Source: 20CM-4-69-16 sp035637455 (lineage in GTDB: Bacteria; Gemmatimonadota; Gemmatimonadetes; Gemmatimonadales; GWC2-71-9). From it: a DNA stretch of 64,000 nt. A program made the position numbers and the translations under genes. Shown here one piece after another: positions 51,947-61,580 of this stretch (its first letter is position 1; each line of letters starts with the position of its first letter). Location: positions 1 through 64,000 of the forward strand of contig DASPXE010000053.1 of the NCBI GenBank assembly GCA_035637455.1, read 5' to 3'. Under the pieces are notes generated by a model, which saw only the letters and a program-made list of their open reading frames with translations, was not told where the DNA came from and made no database searches.

Positions 51947-52070
51947 GCCATCGGCCGTCAGCTTGGCGCCACCTGACGACGGCGCCGATCGTAAGTGCAA
52001 ACCGTTTGGATGGTTGCACCGTCGCGCCGACACGGCTAAATCTATGCGGCGCACACCTCTCGGACCCCCG

Positions 52071-53909
52071 ATGACGGACGCAGACAAGTCGCTCGCCGCG
52101 CGCCTGATCCAGGCGTTGGGAAGCTCCTACACCGTCGAGGGGGAGCTCGGTCGCGGCGGGATGGGCGTCGTGTACAAAGCCCGCGACGAGCGCTTGAAGC
52201 GCCAGGTGGCGATCAAGGTGCTGCCGCCCGAGCTCGCCTTCCGGGAGGAGATCCGTATCCGCTTCCTGCGCGAAGCGGAGACGGCGGCGCGGTTGTCACA
52301 CCCGCACATCGTCCCGATCCACTCGGTCGGCGAAGGTCCGGACGGCCTGGTGTACTTCGTGATGGCATACGTGGACGGCGAGTCGGTCGCGGCGAAGCTG
52401 AAGCGGCGCGGCCAACTGCCCTCGGAGGAAGCGCGCCGCATCATGCTGGAGACGGCGGACGCGCTCGGAGCCGCGCACGCGCTCGGCATCATCCACCGGG
52501 ACGTGAAGCCGGACAACATCCTGCTCGAAGGAAGCCGCGGTCGCGTCGTCGTGACGGACTTCGGGATCGCGAAGGCGCTCTCGTCGACCACGGGCTCGGC
52601 GACGCTGACCGCCACGGGCGTGGCGATCGGGACGCCGCACTACATGAGCCCGGAGCAGGCGGCGGGAGATCGCGAGATCGACGGCCGCTCCGACATCTAC
52701 AGCCTGGGCGTCGTGAGCTACCAGATGTTGACGGGGGAGCTGCCGTTCCACGCGCCGACGGTGCCGGGCATCCTCATGAAGCACATCATGGAGCGGGCAC
52801 CGCTCGTCACGGAGAAGAGTCGGGACTGCCCCGAAGACCTGGCGGCGTGTGTGATGCGCTCCCTCGAGAAGGACCCGGAGGACCGCTGGCCCACGGCGGA
52901 TGCGCTGCGGCGGGCGCTCGAGGCTCGCAGCGCCACGATGTCCCGGCCGCGGCGATCCGGCGCAGCCTCGCCGTCGCGCGCCGTGTGGCTGCCGCCCCCT
53001 GCAGCGCGTCCGGCGCTGCCGAGCGTTGACCGCGGGCGGCCGAGCCGGCGCGGGCGAGCGCCACGCGAGCTGCCCGAGCTCGCGCCTGGCGGTGAACCCG
53101 CCATCGTGCGCCAGACCCGTGCGCGCTTCATCACCTGGGCGTCGATCGCCAGCGGCGTGGTGATCCTCCACTTCGCCACGGGCGGCTGGCAACCCGTCCT
53201 CTTCGGCGTTGCTGTGTGGGGCGCCTTCGGAGTGCTTCCTCGATTCTTTCGCCTCTGGAACGCGGGATATTCCTGGCGCGACGTATTCCAGCGCCCCGCC
53301 GCCGCGGACGCAATGGAGGCGAAGCTCGCGGCAGCCGGATCGCGGCCCCTGGACGTCGGCCCGGCCCACTCGGGGGAGTTCGGCGGCCAGACGGACGCGA
53401 TCCAACAGGCACGCAACGACCGCAAGGCGATCCTCAAGATCATGGAGCGGGTGCCCAAGTCCGAGAAGAAGCTGCTGCCGGACGTGATCGTCACGGTGGA
53501 CGGGCTGCTGAAGCGGTCCGAAGACCTGGCGCGGACGGCGCACGCGATGAGCGGCGCCGTCGATCGCGGAGCGCTCGCACGACTCGAGGACAAGATCGAT
53601 GTGACGAAGCGGGAGCCCGAGAGCCCGGAGCGCGAGCGCCAGCTCAACCTGCTGCAGCGGCAGCGGCAGACGCTCACCGACCTGCTCACGCGCCGCCAGC
53701 TGGTCGAAGACCAGATCGAGTCGTGCGTGCTCGCGATGCAGAACGTGCGGTTCGATCTGCTGCGCCTCAGATCGGCGGGCGTGGCCGCCGTGCTCGACGA
53801 TCTCACCCACGCCACTCAGCAGGCGCGCGCCTTGTCCCGCGACGTCGACCACGCCATCGCCGCGGCCGGCGAGATCCGGGAAGCGCTGGGGGAGCAGCCC
53901 GGCGCCTAG
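52071..53909 (+). CDS. PknB-like Ser/Thr protein kinase with membrane and coiled-coil tail
   Basis: A 612-residue kinase. Catalytic domain (20-285): glycine loop GRGGMGVV (27-34), Lys49 in VAIKVL, HRDVKPDN (142-149), DFG (163-165), GTPHYMSPEQAAG and the GRSDIYSLGVVSY segment, all active-site residues present. A proline/arginine-rich linker (about 290-345) leads to two hydrophobic segments (350-392) and then a ~200-residue charged, largely helical tail (EDKIDVTKREPESPERERQ) with no PASTA repeats. The kinase probably signals at the inner membrane with both ends in the cytoplasm if the two segments form a hairpin. ATG 52071 is preferred; ATG 52044 would add nine residues. Targets unknown. Confidence 0.93.
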   Translation: MTDADKSLAARLIQALGSSYTVEGELGRGGMGVVYKARDERLKRQVAIKVLPPELAFREEIRIRFLREAETAARLSHPHIVPIHSVGEGPDGLVYFVMAYVDGESVAAKLKRRGQLPSEEARRIMLETADALGAAHALGIIHRDVKPDNILLEGSRGRVVVTDFGIAKALSSTTGSATLTATGVAIGTPHYMSPEQAAGDREIDGRSDIYSLGVVSYQMLTGELPFHAPTVPGILMKHIMERAPLVTEKSRDCPEDLAACVMRSLEKDPEDRWPTADALRRALEARSATMSRPRRSGAASPSRAVWLPPPAARPALPSVDRGRPSRRGRAPRELPELAPGGEPAIVRQTRARFITWASIASGVVILHFATGGWQPVLFGVAVWGAFGVLPRFFRLWNAGYSWRDVFQRPAAADAMEAKLAAAGSRPLDVGPAHSGEFGGQTDAIQQARNDRKAILKIMERVPKSEKKLLPDVIVTVDGLLKRSEDLARTAHAMSGAVDRGALARLEDKIDVTKREPESPERERQLNLLQRQRQTLTDLLTRRQLVEDQIESCVLAMQNVRFDLLRLRSAGVAAVLDDLTHATQQARALSRDVDHAIAAAGEIREALGEQPGA

Positions 53910-53980
53910 GGAAGCTGTGCACAAGTCGCGCGAAGTCGGGGGTGGGGCTAGCACGCGTCACCGATGCCGAGCTTCCCTAG
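53906..53980. terminator. Inverted repeat spanning two convergent stop codons
   Basis: CTAGGGAAGCT (53906-53916) and AGCTTCCCTAG (53970-53980) are perfect 11-bp inverted copies. Each contains the TAG stop of one of the two convergent genes (kinase and the membrane synthase). The 53-base interior is G/C-rich. It may act as a shared transcript end, though it has no T run. Confidence 0.5.
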
Positions 53981-56900
53981 AGGGCTTCGCCGCGCCGGCA
54001 CCGTGCCACGAGCGGCGGGCCGTCGTCACGCTCGATCCCGAACTCGAGCAACAGGATGAACTGCTGCGCGGCCTCCTCGCAGCGGCCCGCCCGCAGCGCC
54101 GCGACCGCGAGAAACTCGTGGAGCTTCGACCAGCCAGCGCGACCCGCCACGGCCGCCCGCATCAGGCTGTCGGCGGTGCGCGGCGGCCCCTCCAGGGCGA
54201 AGCGCGTGAGCGCGTCCCCAAGCCATTCCCGGGGATAGGGGTGCCGCAAGGTGCCGCGCGCGGCGGCCAAGGCCGCCCGCGCGTCTGCCGCGGCCCGGGC
54301 CCAGTCCTTGGCTCGTGCCGCCACCACCGCGAGGCCGGCGCGCGCTTCCGCAGTGTCGGCACCCGCTGCGAGCGCCCCGGTCAACAGAGCCGCGGCCCGT
54401 GCGCCCTGTCCGCGCCGCGTCGCGACGAGCCCGGCGAGCAGCCACGCGCTGGGGTCGCGCCCCGTCCTCACGAGCCGCCCGAGCGCCGTGTCGGCGAGCG
54501 TCGAGTCGCCGAGCCCCAGCAAGATCGCGGCGGCGTTGATGGTCCAGAGCGGCTCGTCAGGGCGGGCCCGGCGGGCAGCGTCGATGTAGCGTAGGGCAGC
54601 GGGATCACCGCGCCGCACGGTGAGCGCCCTGGCGAACAGGAACGGCGACGCGCCGTCCGCGTCCTGGGTCGCGGCGCGGATCGCGACCAACGAGTCGAAC
54701 ACTCCCTCGGTACCCCGGCTGTCGAGAAAGCGACGCGCCGCGACGAACTCGAGCCTGGGCAGGTCGTCGCGATGCGCCACGCCGGGCCGCTTGAGCAGCT
54801 CGCTGACGCCCGCCGACCCGAGGAGCAGGTGGCCGAAGTAGTCGGCGGGTTGGTCCACGCCCAGATACTCGCGACCGAGCTCGCCGAGCGAGCCACGCGC
54901 GCCGACCAGCCGCCCCAGCCAAGCGCGGTCGTACGTGAGCGGACGCGCCGAGCCGAGTACCATCACGTCGCCCGGCGAGCTGAACCAGATTTCCACGTGC
55001 GGGAACACGGCGGCAAGGTTCCGCACGATGCCCACCACGACGGGCACCGGCAGCTGGTACAGCTGCACCCACTGGGAGAAGACGCCGCCCTCCGTGAGTC
55101 GCTCGCGCACGATCCGGAAGAACTCCGGCGTATAGAGGGTGGCGACGCCCGCAAGCCACGGGTTCGAGGGCTCGGAGACGATCACGTCGTAGCGTGCCCG
55201 GTCGATCTGGAGCGCGCTCCGCGCGTCGTCGACGACGACGGAGACCGTGGGCCGGGCGAGCACGGTGTCGTTCACATGCAGGAAGAACCGGCTCATATCC
55301 AGTACGGCGGGCTCGATCTCCAGCACGCGCACCCGCTCCATCCCGGGGACGGCTGCGAGCGCGTGCGTGGTGACGCCGCTACCATAGCCGATCACCAGGG
55401 CCGAGGTGGCGCCAGGTCGGGCCGCCACAGGGGCCATGCCGAGCAGGATTTCCGTGTCCATGTCGCCGTGGTCCGAGGCGTCGGCCTTGCCGTTGACCTT
55501 GAGCGTGCGGCCGGTTCCGCTCTCCCATACCGACACGGTGGCGTTCCAGCCCTCGCGGTACGCGAGCTGCCGGACGCCGCGGTGCTCGAGGAAGTCCTGC
55601 CGCGCAACGGCACTCATCGGCTGGCGGGCGTAGATGCTCGGGCCCAGATCGATGAGCCGCGTGCTCCAGCGCGGGGCGGCGAGGGCGACGGCGAGCCCCA
55701 CGCTCGCGAGGCCGCCGGCGCCGAGCACCCGCAGCCGGAGACGGCGGTGCTGCTCGGAGCCTTCCGCGACGCGGCGCGCCACCAAGACCGCGAGCGTCAG
55801 GGCCGCGCTGGCGTTGATCGCCACACCGATGCGGAGCGTACGATCGGTGCCCAGCGTCACCACCAGCAGGAATCCCGTGAGCACGGCGCCCGCAATGCTG
55901 CCCAGGGTGTTGAGGGCGTACGCGCGCCCCACGTCGGCGCCGCGCGCCACGTCCCGGGAGGCCACGAGATCGGTGAGGAGAGGAAACGTCATCCCCATGC
56001 CGAGCGCCGGGATCAGCACCACCGCGCCGACGCCGAATCCCATGGCGAGGAGTCGTTCCGTCGCCCCCAGGGATTGTGTCTGGAACACGGCGATGATGTA
56101 GCGCGGCAGCAGGCCGAACACGACGAACAGCGCCCCGGCCCCGGCGGCGGTCACGCCCTGCGCTAACGCGGCGTCCACCGCAGCCTCGGACGCGGGCGCG
56201 CGGCGCCGCGCCACGACGGCGCTGCCGACGCCGATCCCGAGCAGGAAAACGAGCAGCACCAGGGTAAAGGCGTAGGTCGAGCCGCCGACGATCATCACGA
56301 GCACCCGTGTCCAGGCGATCTCGTCGAGCAGCGAGGCGAACGCGGTGAGGGCAAGGAGGAGCAGGGCGACGGCGCGGAGCGAGGCGATGTGGTGCTCCTC
56401 GGGGCGCCCGGGGTCAGGGGGTGGCGCGGACGCCCGGGGATCGGGCAGGCGGAGCGCGCTCACACCGATGAGCAGGTTCACCAGCGCGGTGCCCCAGAGG
56501 CTCGCCCGGATGCCGACGTACTCGATGAGGAAGAACCCGGCGAGCGCCGTGCCCGCCACGGCACCGAGCGTGTTGAGGCCGTACAGGCGGCCCAACGACG
56601 GTTGCAACGCGGCGCGGTCCGCCCCCATGAACGCCCGCGTGAGCACGGGGAGCGTGCCGCCCATCAGGGTCGTGGGGACGAGCAGCACGAGCGCCGCGAG
56701 CCCGAAGCGCAGCGCGACGCTGGCGGTGCCGCTCAGCTGCCAGGCGCCCGCCGCGGCGACGTACAGCCGGTGCGCGAGCGCCAGGACGAGGGGCGAGACG
56801 AGGCCGAAGACCCCGATGGCGATCTCGAGTCCGCCGTACAGCGCCGCGGGGTGCGCGTGGCGGTCGGCGCGGCGGCCCAACAGCCACGCGCCCAGGCCGA

Positions 56901-57057
56901 GCCCGCCCATGTAGGCGGCGACGACGGTCGTCACCGACTGCACGGTGGAGCCGAACGCCTGGTACAGGAGGCGCACCCAGAGGAGCTCGTACACGAGCCC
57001 GGTGGCGCCTGACAGAAGGAACAGGAGACTGTAAGCGCGGGCCGCGCTAGAACGCAT
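53977..57057 (-). CDS. Membrane spermidine-synthase-like protein with TPR tail
   Basis: A 1026-residue fusion. Residues ~1-460 contain about 12-14 hydrophobic segments (SLLFLLSGATGLVYELLWVR, LGLGAWLLGRRADRH) like the MFS-like part of fused spermidine synthases. Residues ~480-720 form a spermine/spermidine-synthase methyltransferase-like fold: ALVIGYGSGVTTHALAAVPG (cofactor loop), RVLEIEPAVLDMSRF, VVVDDARSAL and YDVIVSEPSNPWLAGVATLY. Residues ~780-1020 are alanine-rich helical repeats of TPR type. Relatives are often annotated as polyamine aminopropyltransferases, but the true substrate of the membrane type is unknown. The start codon overlaps the end of the E1 gene by 11 bases, so both are co-translated. 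Confidence 0.92.
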   Translation of the reverse strand: MRSSAARAYSLLFLLSGATGLVYELLWVRLLYQAFGSTVQSVTTVVAAYMGGLGLGAWLLGRRADRHAHPAALYGGLEIAIGVFGLVSPLVLALAHRLYVAAAGAWQLSGTASVALRFGLAALVLLVPTTLMGGTLPVLTRAFMGADRAALQPSLGRLYGLNTLGAVAGTALAGFFLIEYVGIRASLWGTALVNLLIGVSALRLPDPRASAPPPDPGRPEEHHIASLRAVALLLLALTAFASLLDEIAWTRVLVMIVGGSTYAFTLVLLVFLLGIGVGSAVVARRRAPASEAAVDAALAQGVTAAGAGALFVVFGLLPRYIIAVFQTQSLGATERLLAMGFGVGAVVLIPALGMGMTFPLLTDLVASRDVARGADVGRAYALNTLGSIAGAVLTGFLLVVTLGTDRTLRIGVAINASAALTLAVLVARRVAEGSEQHRRLRLRVLGAGGLASVGLAVALAAPRWSTRLIDLGPSIYARQPMSAVARQDFLEHRGVRQLAYREGWNATVSVWESGTGRTLKVNGKADASDHGDMDTEILLGMAPVAARPGATSALVIGYGSGVTTHALAAVPGMERVRVLEIEPAVLDMSRFFLHVNDTVLARPTVSVVVDDARSALQIDRARYDVIVSEPSNPWLAGVATLYTPEFFRIVRERLTEGGVFSQWVQLYQLPVPVVVGIVRNLAAVFPHVEIWFSSPGDVMVLGSARPLTYDRAWLGRLVGARGSLGELGREYLGVDQPADYFGHLLLGSAGVSELLKRPGVAHRDDLPRLEFVAARRFLDSRGTEGVFDSLVAIRAATQDADGASPFLFARALTVRRGDPAALRYIDAARRARPDEPLWTINAAAILLGLGDSTLADTALGRLVRTGRDPSAWLLAGLVATRRGQGARAAALLTGALAAGADTAEARAGLAVVAARAKDWARAAADARAALAAARGTLRHPYPREWLGDALTRFALEGPPRTADSLMRAAVAGRAGWSKLHEFLAVAALRAGRCEEAAQQFILLLEFGIERDDGPPLVARCRRGEAL

Positions 57058-59167
57058 GCAGCTCGCGCATCGCCTGCGCGAGATCCTCCACCTGCGGCAG
57101 GATGAAATCCTCGAGTGCGGGAGCGTAGCCGACGAAGGTGTCCGTCGACGCCACGCGCTTCACCGGGGCGTCGAGCCAGGCGAAGCACTCGTCCGCGATC
57201 TTCGCGGCGATCTCGGCGCCGTAGCCCCAGGACAGCGCATCCTCGTAGGCCACGAGCACCCGGCTCGTCTTCTGCAGCGACGCGGCGATCGTGGCGAAGT
57301 CCAACGGCGAGAGGCTGCGCAGATCGATCACCTCGCTGCTCACGCCGTCCTTCTCCTCGAGCTCCTTGGCCGCGACGAGCGCGCGCTGCACCACGGCGCC
57401 GTACGTCACCACGGTCAGGTCCTTTCCCTCCTTGACGACCTTCGCCTTGCCGAACGGGATCATGAAGTTCGGGCCGGGGTTCGGCGCCTTGTTGTAGGTC
57501 TGGCGGTAGAGGTGCTTGTGCTCGAGGAAGAGGACCGGGTCGTCGCAGCGGACGGCGGTGCGGAGCAGGCCGTTCGCGTCCAGCGCCGTGCTGGGACACA
57601 CGACCCGCAGCCCCGGGATGGCGGTGAAGACGACGGCCCCCGTCTGCGAATGGTACAGGGCGCCGCCCTTCAGGTAGCCACCGTAGGTCACACGCACGAC
57701 GGCCGGGGCGCTGAACGCGTTGCTCGAGCGCCACCGCATCGTGGCGAGCTCGTTGCGGAGCTGGTGGTAGGCGGGCCAGATGTAGTCGAAGAACTGGATC
57801 TCGACGACCGGCTTGAGCCCGCGGGTCGCGAGCCCGATCGCCCGGCCCACGATGTTCGCCTCGGCGAGTGGCGAGTTGTACACGCGCTCGCCCCCGAACT
57901 GGCGCTGCAGGCCCCAGGTGACCTTGAAGACCCCGCCCTTCCCCTTCACTTCCTTAAGGTTTTGCTCGCGGCTGGCGTCGGCCACGTCCTCGCCGAACAC
58001 GACGATGCGCGGGTCCCGCGCCATCTCGTCCTTGAGGCATGCATTGAGCAGATCCACCATCGTGGTGGGATCGCCCGCGAACTGGGGGTCATCCTCGGTG
58101 TCGAACTGCTCGGAGGTCGGGTCGACGTCCGGAGAGTACACGTAGCGCAGCGCCGATTCCGGTTGCGGCTGGGGGGAGGCGAGCGCCATGTCGGCCGCAA
58201 CGTCGACTTCCTCCTCCACCTGCCGCCGGATCTGCTCGATCTCCGCCTCGGTGGCGACGCCGTCGGCGATCAGCCGCTTGGGAAAGGTGAGCGTGCAATC
58301 GCGTTTGGCTTCTTCCTCGCGCTCCCGCGGGGGCTTATACAGGACCTCGTCGTCCGAGAGCGAGTGCGAGTAGGGCCGGATGACGTGCGCATGGACGAGC
58401 GCGGGGCCCTTGCGCTGGCGGCAGTATTCGGCTGCCCGCACGAGCACCTCATAGGAAGCGACCGGGTCGCAGCCGTCCACCTCCTCGACCAGCAGATCGG
58501 GGAAATTGCGGACCAGCTTCGACACCGAGCCGCCCGCGGTTTGCACCTCGACCGGCACCGAGATCGCGTACTTGTTGTCCTCGACGAGGAACAGCACCGG
58601 CAGCTTGAGGTTGGACGCGGTGTTGAGCGCCTCCCAGAATTCGCCCTCGCTCGTCGTACCGTCGCCGATCGAGACGTAGACCAGCTCGTCGCCCTGGATC
58701 GGCTTGTCGGTGATGTCAGCGATGCGGGCGTAGCGTAGCCACGCTTCGGCGCACCCCACCGCCTGCAGCAGCTGGGTGCCCGTCGGGCTCGACTGGCTGA
58801 CGATGTTGAGCGCCTTGTGGCCCCAATGGGACGGCATCTGTCGGCCACCCGAGTTGGGATCCTCCGCCGCCCCCACCGCCGAGAGCAGCATCTCCGTCGG
58901 GGTCATGCCGAGCGTGAGGCAGAGCGCGCGATCGCGATAGTACGGATAGAACCAGTCGTAGGCGGGGCGGAGCACTCTCCCTGCCGCGGCGAGCACAGCT
59001 TCGTGGCCGGCGCCCGAGATCTGGAAGAAGATCTTGTTCTGCCGCTTGAGCTGGATCTCCTTGTCGTCGAGCCGGCGAGAGAGCAGCATCAGCCGGCAGA
59101 TATCGAGGAGATCCGCTTTCGAGAGGACCTTAGCGGCCTTGGCTCTGGGGTGGGTCCGGGTCGCCAT
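57047..59167 (-). CDS. 2-oxoacid dehydrogenase E1, alpha and beta fused
   Basis: A 706-residue thiamine diphosphate enzyme in which the alpha and beta chains of branched-chain 2-oxoacid or pyruvate dehydrogenase E1 are joined. Alpha part (1-~330): SGAGHEAVLAAAGRVL, YPYYRDRALCLTLGMTP and the cofactor motif IGDGTTSEGEFWEALN ... VEDNKYAIS. Beta part (~370-706): MVDLLNACLKDEM, FGEDVADASRE, RVYNSPLAEANIVGRAIGLA, EIQFFDYIWPA and LEHKHLYRQ. It oxidatively decarboxylates a 2-oxoacid and hands the acyl group to an E2 lipoyl protein not present here. Branched-chain substrates are suggested by the sequence style but not proven. It starts at ATG 59167, 37 bases after the M1 gene. Confidence 0.94.
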   Translation of the reverse strand: MATRTHPRAKAAKVLSKADLLDICRLMLLSRRLDDKEIQLKRQNKIFFQISGAGHEAVLAAAGRVLRPAYDWFYPYYRDRALCLTLGMTPTEMLLSAVGAAEDPNSGGRQMPSHWGHKALNIVSQSSPTGTQLLQAVGCAEAWLRYARIADITDKPIQGDELVYVSIGDGTTSEGEFWEALNTASNLKLPVLFLVEDNKYAISVPVEVQTAGGSVSKLVRNFPDLLVEEVDGCDPVASYEVLVRAAEYCRQRKGPALVHAHVIRPYSHSLSDDEVLYKPPREREEEAKRDCTLTFPKRLIADGVATEAEIEQIRRQVEEEVDVAADMALASPQPQPESALRYVYSPDVDPTSEQFDTEDDPQFAGDPTTMVDLLNACLKDEMARDPRIVVFGEDVADASREQNLKEVKGKGGVFKVTWGLQRQFGGERVYNSPLAEANIVGRAIGLATRGLKPVVEIQFFDYIWPAYHQLRNELATMRWRSSNAFSAPAVVRVTYGGYLKGGALYHSQTGAVVFTAIPGLRVVCPSTALDANGLLRTAVRCDDPVLFLEHKHLYRQTYNKAPNPGPNFMIPFGKAKVVKEGKDLTVVTYGAVVQRALVAAKELEEKDGVSSEVIDLRSLSPLDFATIAASLQKTSRVLVAYEDALSWGYGAEIAAKIADECFAWLDAPVKRVASTDTFVGYAPALEDFILPQVEDLAQAMRELHAF

Positions 59168-59204
59168 GGGGTGAAAGATAGCGCCCCCACGGCATCCGCA
59201 CGAC

Positions 59205-61535
59205 TCACCACCGCTCCGTCTTCACGTCCGCCAGAACCCCGTGCAGGTCATTGAACAGGACGTCTTTCGGCTCCGCGGGAAGGAGCGGACTTTGGTACTC
59301 CGTCTGATCCCCCCGGACCCCGATGCGGAAGTGTGCAAACCGGTTGTTCCCCAGGTCCGCCGAAACGAGAACGAACATCTGGAAGTCGCCCGGTACGTGC
59401 TCCTGCGTCACCCGGAGGCGGATCGTGTACTTCCCGCCCGCGGCGGGTTGGCTGGTCCACGCCACGTGGTAGGTGGGAATGGCCGTGCCCTTCACCCACT
59501 CGTCGAAGAACCAGTCCATCGGAACGCCGGCGTGACGCTCGACGACACTTCGAAAGTCGTCGGTGGTCGCTGGCTTCCCCCGGTACGATTGATAGAAGTC
59601 GCGCATGGTCTCGAGGAAGCGATCCTGCTTCATCGTGCTGAGGTCGAGCATCAAGATGCGCAGCATGTGAAAGACCCAGGCGCCCTTCTCGTAGATCACC
59701 ACGTCGTACCCGCGTCGCACGCTCGGCGTAGCGTTGCGGTAGCCGATCCAGATCGGGCCCGCATCGTCCTTTTCGTCCTTGATGTCGGCCTTGTACTGGT
59801 CGAGAAACTTGAAGTACTCGTCGTTGCGCTTGCGCTCGCTCTGGAGATACCAGAGGGCGGAAAACGAGGCCAGCCCCTCGCTCAACCAGGCGTCGCGATA
59901 CGAGCCTGGTTGGACGCCGTTGCCCCACCACTGATGGGCGACCTCGTGCGCTCGAAAGAATTCGTCGAAGCCGTCGAGCGAGGTGTTCTGGAAGGTCGAC
60001 CAGGACAGATCGATCATTCCGGGAAAAGATACGCCCTCATCGTACGGGATCTCCGTGACGTAGAAATGACTGTAGGAGCACTCGCCAAACAGATTCGTGA
60101 ACAGCTTCAGGCTGTTCGAGACATCCGCCGCGACGTTCTCTCGCATGCGCTTCTGCTGCGGGATCATGTAGCCCCGCGCCATGAGCTCCCGCGCGAGTTG
60201 GCGATGCGCGTCCTCGGAGAGGAGCACATCCAGCGCGGGCGCGTCCGGTTGCGCCACGTGGTAGTTCTCGAACACGCCGAGGTTGAACGTGGCGAAGGGC
60301 GTCGGGAGGCGCGTGACCCAGTGCGTCGTCAGCACCTTGTCTGCCGCCGTGGAGTCGGTGCGCTCGCCCACGCTGACGAGCGGATACCAGGTGGGGCTGT
60401 GATACGTGAGGTCGAACGTTGCGAGGTTCTTGCCCTGCCGGTTCACGGGATACCACGACGCACCCGGATCGATGAAAAACCAGTCGCCATGCCGATCGAT
60501 CAAGCCCCCGGCAGCGCTGTGATAGAACAGCCTCAGCGCCGCGGAGTCGCCCGCCTGCAGCCGACGACCTGCCCGCACCCACAGGTCGTCGCTCTCCTTG
60601 GCCTTGAACACGGGGGCGGGCTCCCCGGTACTCCAACGCGCCGAGTCCACCAGCAGCTTCGGGTGAAGCCCGAACAAGAGCCACGGTCCCACGGGCTCGA
60701 CGGCCGTCAGGGACAGGGTGACGTTCGCGGCGAAATCGAGGTTCGCACCCGCCGTCGGCGTGAGCTGAACCTCCATGCGGTAACTCGGCACGCCGAGCCG
60801 CTCGCGATACACCCAGGACCCGCCCGTGCCCCTTAAGGGACGCTGCAGTGGAGACTGCGTGACGACGGCCCAACTGCTCCCCCAGCGGAGGCGGCTCACC
60901 GGACGGTACAGCTGCACCGCCTCACTCACCTCCGGGTTGATCTGGAAGAGAACCGGCCCACCCTGAGCGCGCTCCACGCGCGCCAGGAAGAACCCGGTCG
61001 GCTCGCCGCTGAGCAGCGGGCCGATCACATCGCTGCTGAACGACCCATCGTTGCTTCCCTTGAGGGTGCCGACCAGGTCGCGCACGTGGTCGCCGACCTC
61101 CCCGGGAATCTCGGCCTGCCGGAACGCGAGCGCGCCGAGTTGATCGACCGTCGAGTCCGAGAAGATCAGGATCGCTTCGGTGAGGATATCGTCAAGAGCG
61201 GGAGATCCAGCGAAGCGCTGGAGCTCGGCGCGCTCGGCGGGAGGGTCCGGCGCGAAGCTGGACCGGCCCTCGCCCCGAAACAGCGCGCCCACCGTCCGGC
61301 CGCCGACGGGCGTGAGCAGATACAGCGTGCCGCGCTCCAGGGTGAGCCGGCCGACGTCACGGCGGAGGACGAGGTGACTGACCTCAGCCACGCGCCCGGG
61401 CAGCGGCGCGAGGTTGCTGACCTCTTGGTACCGCTCCAGGTAGGTCGCGGCCGGGGAATGCCCATCGGACGCCGAGTTCTGGCCGAGGAGGCGAGCGGGA
61501 ACGAGCACGAGCGCCAAAAGGGAAAGACGGGTCAT
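59205..61535 (-). CDS. Exported M1-family metallopeptidase
   Basis: A 776-residue protein with a signal peptide (MTRLSLLALVLVPARLLGQ). A long N-terminal beta-rich part (about 25-420) leads to an M1 aminopeptidase-like domain with DEGVSFPGMIDLSWSTF, the zinc motif RAHEVAHQWWGNG (His530, Glu531, His534) and the third ligand in WLSEGLASFSALWY (about Glu553). The classical GAMEN loop is replaced by SFPGMI, as in several large secreted relatives. The C-terminal ~120 residues form a beta-sandwich (YTIRLRVTQEHVPGDFQM). It likely digests peptides or proteins outside the cytoplasm. ATG 61535 is directly preceded by a 14-bp palindrome in the divergent gap to the flavin reductase gene. Confidence 0.93.
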   Translation of the reverse strand: MTRLSLLALVLVPARLLGQNSASDGHSPAATYLERYQEVSNLAPLPGRVAEVSHLVLRRDVGRLTLERGTLYLLTPVGGRTVGALFRGEGRSSFAPDPPAERAELQRFAGSPALDDILTEAILIFSDSTVDQLGALAFRQAEIPGEVGDHVRDLVGTLKGSNDGSFSSDVIGPLLSGEPTGFFLARVERAQGGPVLFQINPEVSEAVQLYRPVSRLRWGSSWAVVTQSPLQRPLRGTGGSWVYRERLGVPSYRMEVQLTPTAGANLDFAANVTLSLTAVEPVGPWLLFGLHPKLLVDSARWSTGEPAPVFKAKESDDLWVRAGRRLQAGDSAALRLFYHSAAGGLIDRHGDWFFIDPGASWYPVNRQGKNLATFDLTYHSPTWYPLVSVGERTDSTAADKVLTTHWVTRLPTPFATFNLGVFENYHVAQPDAPALDVLLSEDAHRQLARELMARGYMIPQQKRMRENVAADVSNSLKLFTNLFGECSYSHFYVTEIPYDEGVSFPGMIDLSWSTFQNTSLDGFDEFFRAHEVAHQWWGNGVQPGSYRDAWLSEGLASFSALWYLQSERKRNDEYFKFLDQYKADIKDEKDDAGPIWIGYRNATPSVRRGYDVVIYEKGAWVFHMLRILMLDLSTMKQDRFLETMRDFYQSYRGKPATTDDFRSVVERHAGVPMDWFFDEWVKGTAIPTYHVAWTSQPAAGGKYTIRLRVTQEHVPGDFQMFVLVSADLGNNRFAHFRIGVRGDQTEYQSPLLPAEPKDVLFNDLHGVLADVKTERW

Positions 61536-61537
61536 GA

Positions 61538-61551
61538 CGCCAAACTTGGCG
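61538..61551. promoter_or_regulatory. 14-bp palindrome at the M1/flavin-reductase divergence
   Basis: CGCCAA-AC-TTGGCG lies 3 bases before the M1 start codon and 30 before the divergent flavin reductase start, in a gap of only 45 bases. Its place suits an operator controlling one or both genes. Confidence 0.5.
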
Positions 61552-61580
61552 CGCCGTTGGCCCGGGTCAATATTTCACCC

